From an uncultured Lachnospiraceae bacterium (lineage in GTDB: Bacteria; Bacillota; Clostridia; Lachnospirales; Lachnospiraceae): DNA of 56,497 nt. Where the stretch lies: NCBI GenBank assembly GCA_910588845.1, contig CAJURU010000020.1, positions 1 through 56,497 of the forward strand, read 5' to 3'. Shown here one piece after another: positions 51,208-56,497 of this stretch. Positions within the stretch are counted from its first letter, which is position 1; the number at the start of each line of letters is the position of its first letter. The translations under genes and the position numbers were made by a program. The notes below the pieces were generated by a model. It worked only from the letters and a program-made list of their open reading frames with translations. It was not told where the DNA came from and made no database searches.

Positions 51208-52356
51208 ATGATGAGACCGATGAAACTGGCAGGTTCTGAGCTGATGTTTGGAGAAGGGTGCCTGGCGTATATCAAGACAATAAATGCAAAGAAAGTGAGT
51301 ATTGTAGTTGGTGGAAAGAGTATGGAGAGGAGCGGAATGCTGGCGAAAGTCGAAGGCTATTTTAAGGAAGCGGGAGCCAGCACGATGATTGTCAGCGGAG
51401 TAGAACCAGATCCGTCTTTTGAGACAGTAATCAGAGGAGCGCGGGAAATGCTTACGTTTGAGCCTGATTTGATTGTAGGGCTTGGCGGCGGTTCTGCGAT
51501 GGATGCGGCAAAAGCAATGTGGATTTTCTACGAGCATCCGGAGTTAAAGACAATGGAAGATGTGCTTCCTCCAAATGAATTTCCGAAATTGAGGGCAAAG
51601 GCAAGGCTCTGCTGTATCCCATCTACAAGTGGTACGGCCAGTGAGGTGTCCCGTTCAATTGTAATTTCAGACAATGAAAAGGGACTGAAACATGGGCTTG
51701 GAAATATGGAAATGATGCCGGATATTGCGATCTGCGATCCAGAGGTAACAGTTTCTATGCCGCCTCAAATTACAGCGGAAACAGGTATGGATGCCCTGAC
51801 CCATGCTTTGGAAGCGCTGGCGTCCAATCGGGCCAATTATCTGTCAGATATCCTGGCGACACAGGCTGCAAGTGATATTATGAAAACGCTCCCCCAAGTC
51901 TATCAGAATGGAAATGACAGGAAAGCAAGAGAGATTATGCTCGAGGCTTCTATGGCGGCAGGAATGGCGTTTACCAATGTTTCTCTGGGGATTGTGCATT
52001 CTATGGCGCATACCTTAGGCGGTATTTTTCATGTTTCTCATGGTCTGGCAGACGCAGTGCTGCTTCCCTATGTCATTCGTTACAATGAGGCAGACCCAAG
52101 AGCCAGAAAAGTATATGATGATTTTGCGCGGAAGGTAGGGGCGCATCATTTATATGCAGCGGTGGAAGAATTGAATAAAACATTACATATTCCATCCTGT
52201 CTAAAAGAAATTATTCCAGAGGAAGCACAATTTGCTGCCAGGCTGGATGAAATGGCGAAGCTTGCCAAGGAAGATGGATGTACAAAGACCAATCCGGTGA
52301 TTCCAGATGAGGAAGAATTCAAACAATTATTTATGAAAGCATATAAAGGAGAATAA
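51208..52356 (+). CDS. Iron-containing alcohol dehydrogenase
   Basis: A 382-residue group III (Fe-ADH) enzyme. NAD(P) loop LIVGLGGGSAMDAAKAMWIF, STSGTASEVSRSIVIS, and the metal site aspartate and histidines in AETGMDALTHALEALASN, GIVHSMAHTLGGIFH and VSHGLADAV. It probably reduces a short aldehyde formed by the neighbouring aldolase-like enzyme, or oxidises an alcohol side-chain. Starts 22 bases after btpA and ends two bases before the TrpA-like gene. Confidence 0.9.
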   Translation: MMRPMKLAGSELMFGEGCLAYIKTINAKKVSIVVGGKSMERSGMLAKVEGYFKEAGASTMIVSGVEPDPSFETVIRGAREMLTFEPDLIVGLGGGSAMDAAKAMWIFYEHPELKTMEDVLPPNEFPKLRAKARLCCIPSTSGTASEVSRSIVISDNEKGLKHGLGNMEMMPDIAICDPEVTVSMPPQITAETGMDALTHALEALASNRANYLSDILATQAASDIMKTLPQVYQNGNDRKAREIMLEASMAAGMAFTNVSLGIVHSMAHTLGGIFHVSHGLADAVLLPYVIRYNEADPRARKVYDDFARKVGAHHLYAAVEELNKTLHIPSCLKEIIPEEAQFAARLDEMAKLAKEDGCTKTNPVIPDEEEFKQLFMKAYKGE

Positions 52357-52358
52357 AG

Positions 52359-53078
52359 ATGGAAATTATTTGTTATTTATCAAACGGCTATCCTACCATT
52401 GCCGCAAGTTACAAGATGGCAATGGAGTATGCAGATGCAGGATGTAAGATGATGGAAGTGGATTTTCCATCCAGAAATCCATATCTGGAAAGCGATTACA
52501 TCGCAGGAAGAATGGAAAAAGCCTTAGCATGCTGCGATGATTATGAAAAGTATATGGAATCCATTGTCGCAATTAAAACTCAATTGCCAGATGTAAAAAT
52601 TTTGGTGCTGGCATATGAAAATACCGTGGAAGAGATCGGTACGGACAATTTTATTAAGTTTTGTCTGGAGCATCAATTGAAAGATATTCTGCTGGTCGGT
52701 TTAAAAGATAATACGGTGAAAGATCAAATCATTGCTGCGGGACTGCGGGTCTCCTGTTACATACAGTTTCATATGCCGCAAGCAGAGGTTGAAATGGCAA
52801 AACAGTCCAATGGGTTTGTATACTTTCAGGCGAAACCATATGAGACGCAGGAAAAGAATGAAAAATACCCAACTTTAAAAGATTGTATTGAGCATTTGAG
52901 GGTTTGTGGAATTGACCGTCCGATTTACTGTGGAGTGGGAGTTCATGCCCCGGAAGATGTAAAACTGGTAAAAGAAGCGGGCGGGGATGCGGCGTTTGTG
53001 GGAAGTGCAATCTTAAAGCTGCACGAGGATATTCCGGCAATGAAAGAGAAAATTCGGGAATTTAAAGCACAGTGTTAG
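52359..53078 (+). CDS. TrpA-like TIM-barrel lyase in a nucleoside operon
   Basis: A 239-residue homologue of the tryptophan synthase alpha chain. The catalytic Glu49 of TrpA has a counterpart at E33 (MMEVDFPSRNPYLESDYI), while Asp60 aligns with E44, and two prolines of the same loop are kept. The phosphate site is preserved at the C-terminus (CGVGVHAPEDVKLV; DAAFVGSAILKL). No trpB or other tryptophan genes are near. TrpA performs a retro-aldol cleavage that yields glyceraldehyde 3-phosphate, so this protein may cleave a phosphosugar derived from a nucleoside (inference). It is shorter than TrpA (about 265) and probably acts alone. Confidence 0.8.
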   Translation: MEIICYLSNGYPTIAASYKMAMEYADAGCKMMEVDFPSRNPYLESDYIAGRMEKALACCDDYEKYMESIVAIKTQLPDVKILVLAYENTVEEIGTDNFIKFCLEHQLKDILLVGLKDNTVKDQIIAAGLRVSCYIQFHMPQAEVEMAKQSNGFVYFQAKPYETQEKNEKYPTLKDCIEHLRVCGIDRPIYCGVGVHAPEDVKLVKEAGGDAAFVGSAILKLHEDIPAMKEKIREFKAQC

Positions 53079-53129
53079 CTTATAAGCAATAGTTCCTGAT
53101 TACAAATTTATGATACGAGGAGGAAGCCT

Positions 53130-53591
53130 ATGGCCAGAGCGAAAAGTATTTCGATTATTACGTTAGGGGTTCAAGATTTGCAAAAGTCTATTGCTTTTTA
53201 TGAGGAGCTTGGATGGGAATGTTCCCCAGAATCAGATCCGGCAATTTGTACCTATATGCTGACAGATAATGTGGTACTTGGATTGGTCCCCTATGAATTC
53301 TTAGGAAATGATGCAAGGCTTAAGATAGGTCCTAAGCCGGAATATTGCGGCTTTACGCTGGCAATCAATGGCGCAAGCGCAAAGGAAGTCGACGAGTTAT
53401 TTGCGATGGCAGAACGCGCGGGAGGAACAGTATGGCAGAAACCACAGTGGAAGGATTGGGGAGGCTGCGACGGGTATTCGGGATATTTTCTGGATCCAGA
53501 CGGCTATCCCTGGGAAGTGGCATATGCGCCGTTCTTAAGATTATCCAAGGACAATCGTTTGCTGCCCAAAACAAAAGCGGAAATGGAATAA
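53130..53591 (+). CDS. VOC-family (glyoxalase-like) protein
   Basis: A 153-residue vicinal-oxygen-chelate protein. Two beta-alpha-beta-beta-beta modules are visible: SIITLGVQDLQKSIAFYEEL and YCGFTLAINGAS with YFLDPDGYPWEVAYAP, the last holding the usual metal-ligand glutamate. The first-module histidine of classical glyoxalase I is not seen, so activity is uncertain; it may be a lyase, epimerase or binding protein. It is the last gene of the operon, 51 bases after the TrpA-like gene, and ends before a bidirectional hairpin. Confidence 0.85.
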   Translation: MARAKSISIITLGVQDLQKSIAFYEELGWECSPESDPAICTYMLTDNVVLGLVPYEFLGNDARLKIGPKPEYCGFTLAINGASAKEVDELFAMAERAGGTVWQKPQWKDWGGCDGYSGYFLDPDGYPWEVAYAPFLRLSKDNRLLPKTKAEME

Positions 53592-53607
53592 ATAGGAGAT
53601 GAATGAT

Positions 53608-53646
53608 AAAACAGTCGATTTACCAGTTGGTTTATCGACTGTTTTT
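53608..53646. terminator. Bidirectional terminator at the end of the nucleoside operon
   Basis: AAAACAGTCGAT (53608-53619) pairs with ATCGACTGTTTT (53634-53645); inner ACC/GGT adds three pairs. T-rich on both strands (GTTTTT on plus, CTGTTTTATC on minus). Its right arm is also the last codons of the histidine kinase gene. Confidence 0.82.
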
Positions 53647-54951
53647 GGCTTTCAAAGGAAGCGTGACAAAGAATGTAGCCCCTCCCCCATCCGTGTCTTT
53701 ACAGCCAACTTTACCATTCATCATTTTTGCAAGTTCGTCTGCTATGCTAAGTCCTAATCCAAAATTTGATTTATCTGTCCTTGATTTATCAGCGCAATAG
53801 AAACGGTTAAAAATATACGGTTTGTCATCTTCGGGAATACCTTTTCCGTGGTCGGTTACAAAAAATGTGATATGTTTTGATGTTACCGCTGTTTTAATTT
53901 CGATTTGTGTATTGTTTATGGAATGGTGAATGGCATTGTCCATAAAAATTGTCAATATCTGAAAAAGCCGTTCTTCATCTGCACAGAGTTTAGGATAACT
54001 GGTTTCACTGATTTCCAAGCGCAGGCATATTTTTTTACTGATACAGATCGGTTCATAAGCTTCATATAAAGAGATTAACAATGTGTCTATATCAATGGTA
54101 TTTTTGTATAAGATCCATGATTTGGCATCAGAAGAAGCCAGAAGCAACATATCCCTGACCAGTTTTGACATTCTCATACATTCCTTGTCTAATATTTTAA
54201 CCGATTTTTTAAATTCCACATTATCTATTTGTAATTGTTCCAGCTTCTCTGCGTTTGCCAGAATAACAGCGAGCGGCGATTTTAATTCATGCGAAGCGGA
54301 AGCTATAAAATCTTTTTGGCTTTTCAATATTACCTCTGTTGGTTTTAATGCTTTCTTTATGAGCAAATAGCTCATCGTCGTCACAGCAATAAGGGAAAGA
54401 CACCATAAGGAAACATAAAGGAAAGCCTGTTTTGTTAAAATATCAAATAAGGACTGCTGTCTGTAAATCAGTGACAGATGATAAGCTGTGTCATTTGGCG
54501 TTACAATCGTTGCAAGTATCCCTAAATAATCGTCATTTTTCGTTCCGTTAAACATAAAAACACCGCTTTGGTCTGTAGCCGGCTTGTTATCATTTGTTAT
54601 TATGAAAGTATCCTCTTTGCCTGCCTGTGTGCGGAAACGCTCTAAAAGAGCGTCTGCATCAGTAGGAAAGTCAGAATCTGTTCGATATACCATCTTTCCA
54701 GAAGTATCTTGGATATAGCAAAATATCGGGTATTTATACTCATGGTAGGAATCCGCAATGGATTCAAAATTCTGGCTGTTATCTTCAAGTTGGTACATCA
54801 TCTGCGTAACCATTCTTTGAAATAAAAGAACCTCACTTGACTGCTCCATGTGGACGTAATTGTTGCAGAGAATTATCATAATTGATGTAATAATTAACAT
54901 AATCACCGTTATAAAAAGGGTATTCAATTTTTTTGACAGTGGCTTCAGCAT
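53632..54951 (-). CDS. Membrane sensor histidine kinase
   Basis: A 439-residue kinase. TM1 (about 14-35; TLFITVIMLIITSIMIILCN), an extracytoplasmic sensor of about 150 residues (36-183), TM2 (about 190-210; LYVSLWCLSLIAVTTMSYLL), HisKA with the phosphorylated histidine in FIASASHELKSPLAVILANA, and HATPase_c with FMDNAIHHS, TDHGKGIPEDD and FGLGLSIADELAK. ATG 54951 has AGGAGG upstream; the frame is open to 54984. It lies 41 bases downstream of its response regulator. It is clearly AT-rich compared with most of the window. Confidence 0.93.
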   Translation of the reverse strand: MLKPLSKKLNTLFITVIMLIITSIMIILCNNYVHMEQSSEVLLFQRMVTQMMYQLEDNSQNFESIADSYHEYKYPIFCYIQDTSGKMVYRTDSDFPTDADALLERFRTQAGKEDTFIITNDNKPATDQSGVFMFNGTKNDDYLGILATIVTPNDTAYHLSLIYRQQSLFDILTKQAFLYVSLWCLSLIAVTTMSYLLIKKALKPTEVILKSQKDFIASASHELKSPLAVILANAEKLEQLQIDNVEFKKSVKILDKECMRMSKLVRDMLLLASSDAKSWILYKNTIDIDTLLISLYEAYEPICISKKICLRLEISETSYPKLCADEERLFQILTIFMDNAIHHSINNTQIEIKTAVTSKHITFFVTDHGKGIPEDDKPYIFNRFYCADKSRTDKSNFGLGLSIADELAKMMNGKVGCKDTDGGGATFFVTLPLKAKNSR

Positions 54952-54992
54952 TTTTAACCTCCTTTTTTTTGGCTCATATGCCATAAAAAATT

Positions 54993-55679
54993 TTATTTCT
55001 GTTTCTGGGTCAGGGAATACCCAGCTCCATATACGGTTTTTATTTCACAGGTACTCTTTAATTCCCTTAACCGTTTCCGCAGGAAAGAAATATAATTATC
55101 AACATTCCCTTGTTCAACTTCCGATGACGTACCCCATATTTTTAGTATAAGCTGTTCCCTTGAAAAAAGCGTTTCTGGGCTTTTCATAAAGACATATAAC
55201 AATTCAGACTCTTTTGCTGTTAAAAAAATAGTTTTGGGGCTGCAAGTCAATTCACGGCTTGATTTATTGAAACGCAAGTCAGCATATTGGAGTATATCTT
55301 CTGCTTTTATTTGGCTTGGACGTCTTGTTAAAGCCCTTACCCGTGCAAGCAGTTCTTGGATATGGAACGGCTTGACTAAATAATCGTCAGCCCCGCCATC
55401 CAGTCCCTCTATCTTTTCATTAAGGGCGGTCATTCCTGTAATGATGATAACAGGAATCTGGATACCTTTTTTCCGCATAGCCTTAATAATCGTCAGCCCA
55501 TCAATCACAGGAAGCATTCTGTCCACAATAGCTAAATCATAGGAATAATCTGTATGTAAGGCATACAGCATGGCGGTTTCCCCATCATTACAAGCATCAA
55601 CCATATAACCGTTTTTCGTTAATTGCGATTGTATTGAGCTGCAAAGCTCTAAGTCATCTTCTAAAAGAAGTATTTTCAT
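54993..55679 (-). CDS. OmpR-family response regulator
   Basis: A 228-residue DNA-binding response regulator. Receiver domain (about 1-115) with D8/D9 and phosphoacceptor D53 (IVDRMLPVIDG), and lysine in YLVKPFHIQELL; C-terminal winged helix (about 128-225; LTAKESELLYVFMKSPETLF and VDNYISFLRKRLRE). Partner of the adjacent kinase. It is transcribed away from the lipoprotein gene at 56086, a likely target. Confidence 0.94.
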   Translation of the reverse strand: MKILLLEDDLELCSSIQSQLTKNGYMVDACNDGETAMLYALHTDYSYDLAIVDRMLPVIDGLTIIKAMRKKGIQIPVIIITGMTALNEKIEGLDGGADDYLVKPFHIQELLARVRALTRRPSQIKAEDILQYADLRFNKSSRELTCSPKTIFLTAKESELLYVFMKSPETLFSREQLILKIWGTSSEVEQGNVDNYISFLRKRLRELKSTCEIKTVYGAGYSLTQKQK

Positions 55680-55911
55680 TGTTTAAATCCTTTCCTTAGT
55701 TTTGTTTATTTTCCCAGAGCATGAAAGCATATCTGCTAGATATTCTCTAGTTCATACTATTTGTGAATCTATCTGGCACAAGAACTTTACTATGGGATAT
55801 ATATGGGAAGCATGATAGCATCTTTTTCGCATATCTGCAATCTTGCCGCTATTTGCAACAGTAAATATTTTTGATGAGATTATATAATCCGCTTAATATC
55901 AGTATAATATG

Positions 55912-55969
55912 AAATCCTGTAAAAATCCTCTAAAAAGTCCTTTATATTTTTTGTAATTTTACAGGATTT
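55912..55969. repeat. 13-bp perfect inverted repeat in the divergent intergenic region
   Basis: AAATCCTGTAAAA (55912-55924) and TTTTACAGGATTT (55957-55969), 32 bases apart. The right arm continues into TTTT, so it may be an RNA hairpin with terminator character on the plus strand, or a binding site for the neighbouring regulator. The rest of the 406-base gap (55680-56085) is AT-rich; only weak promoter-like hexamers (TTGATA at 56004-56009, TATAAA at 56031-56036) were seen. Confidence 0.5.
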
Positions 55970-56085
55970 TTAGCGAAGTTTTTCTATACAATGGCTTTGC
56001 AGCTTGATAACTTGAATGCCTTGCAGGGTATATAAAAATCATGACAAGAAATACAAACATATCAAAAGAAAGGCGGAAAAAAATC

Positions 56086-56497
56086 ATGAAGAACAAAAAA
56101 TTAATGCAGATGCTAATAGTTGGGGTAAGTATTTTTGCTTTGGCAGGTTGTGGCACATCGAATGACATGGGAACAAACAGAGAAAGAGAAACCAAAGATG
56201 CCTATATTGAAAATGACATAACAAATCCTGACAAAAAAGATGCTCCCAATGAAAACGATTCAAAGGATACTTCCAATGAGAACAATTCAAAAGAGACTCC
56301 CGATGAGGACAATCCAAAGAATACTCCTGATGAAAACAATCCGAAAAATACCCCTGATGAAAACAATTCAAAGAATACCTCCGATGGGAACAATTCAAAT
56401 GCTGTCGGCAGTATGGATGCCGATGAAATGATTGCTGCATCCGATTTACAGGGAAGCGTGACAGGATTTTCAGACAATGGATGTACGATTACCCCTG
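56086..56497 (+). CDS. Repeat-containing lipoprotein (3' end outside the window)
   Basis: An exported lipoprotein whose frame runs off the window; 137 residues are visible. The signal MKNKKLMQMLIVGVSIFALA is followed by the lipobox GC (C22). A hydrophilic linker of six nine-residue repeats (consensus PDENNPKNT, residues 54-107) leads into a folded domain that begins MDADEMIAASDLQGSVTGFS. The ribosome site is GGCGG before ATG 56086. It faces away from the OmpR-type system and may be controlled by it. The function of the folded part cannot be told. Confidence 0.8.
   Translation, partial: MKNKKLMQMLIVGVSIFALAGCGTSNDMGTNRERETKDAYIENDITNPDKKDAPNENDSKDTSNENNSKETPDEDNPKNTPDENNPKNTPDENNSKNTSDGNNSNAVGSMDADEMIAASDLQGSVTGFSDNGCTITP
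56245..56406 (+). repeat. Six 27-base tandem repeats coding a Pro-Asp-Glu-Asn linker
   Basis: Six in-frame units of 27 bases (starting at 56245, 56272, 56299, 56326, 56353 and 56380), each coding a variant of PDENNPKNT. The last unit is the most degenerate. Likely a flexible, length-variable spacer between the membrane anchor and the functional domain. Confidence 0.85.

Noticed and set aside
52359..53078. Tryptophan biosynthesis
   Set aside because: The TrpA-like protein has no trpB or other trp genes nearby, one catalytic residue differs, and it sits in a nucleoside operon.
56245..56406. CRISPR array
   Set aside because: The 27-base repeats are contiguous, in frame and coding, with no spacers between them.
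1..56497. tRNA, rRNA, riboswitch or intact insertion sequence
   Set aside because: I looked in the intergenic regions and saw no cloverleaf, rRNA-like sequence, known aptamer or transposase; a covariance-model search would be needed to exclude small RNAs.

Overview
The window looks like chromosomal DNA of an anaerobic, spore-forming Firmicute of the Lachnospiraceae type. This rests on a full-length Spo0A, a CotJC spore-coat remnant, a pyrophosphate-type phosphofructokinase, a rubredoxin, the DUF5688, DUF5716/DUF5717 and DUF4367 families, and strong AGGAGG ribosome sites with TTGxxx/TATAAT promoters. No rRNA, tRNA, CRISPR array or intact insertion sequence was seen.

Layout, left to right. 0-0.7 kb: the broken 5' part of a conjugative-element relaxase, then a regulatory region with two Spo0A boxes in front of spo0A. 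0.7-4 kb: spo0A and glgA, converging on a DUF5688 gene. 4.1-8.5 kb (minus strand): an XRE-cupin regulator and potABCD polyamine importer operon. 8.7-14.4 kb: two large secreted proteins, one with two LamG domains and one a GH43-like glycosidase, both ending in lysine-rich Ig-like domains. 14.5-17.3 kb: a FlK-like hotdog thioesterase, a three-S1-domain protein, a lytic transglycosylase and dUTPase. 17.4-18.6 kb: PPi-phosphofructokinase. 19-20.6 kb: a DUF4367 membrane protein and a small secreted protein behind near-identical, probably ECF-sigma-type promoters. 20.7-28.7 kb: a CobD-like aminotransferase facing away from a four-gene cluster of unknown function (DUF5717, Hsp70-like DUF5716, TPR protein, coiled-coil membrane protein). 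28.8-35.3 kb: a large soluble hybrid histidine kinase, rubredoxin, a DHH phosphoesterase and a chemoreceptor.

35.5-41.7 kb is a complete ribose module (LacI-type regulator, rbsKDACB). After a 5'-truncated cotJC, 42.3-53.6 kb holds a single twelve-gene operon: a GntR/HutC regulator with a cluster of ACCAGT operators, a four-part nucleoside ABC importer, then seven enzymes (cysteine hydrolase, PfkB kinase, uridine-phosphorylase-like enzyme, BtpA, iron alcohol dehydrogenase, TrpA-like TIM barrel, VOC protein). No standard nucleoside pathway uses this enzyme set, so it is the best candidate here for an undescribed catabolic system. It probably takes a nucleoside in, splits or phosphorylates it, cleaves the phosphosugar by a retro-aldol step and reduces the aldehyde. 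53.6-56.5 kb is an AT-rich two-component system facing away from a repeat-containing lipoprotein that runs off the window.

Sampled lines suggest that the nucleoside operon and the two-component region are poorer in G+C than the rest (24/60 at 43681, 22/60 at 47341 and 14/60 at 54181, against 29/60 at 5281 and 28/60 at 25081). Together with the cut cotJC this points to acquisition or rearrangement of the right-hand part.
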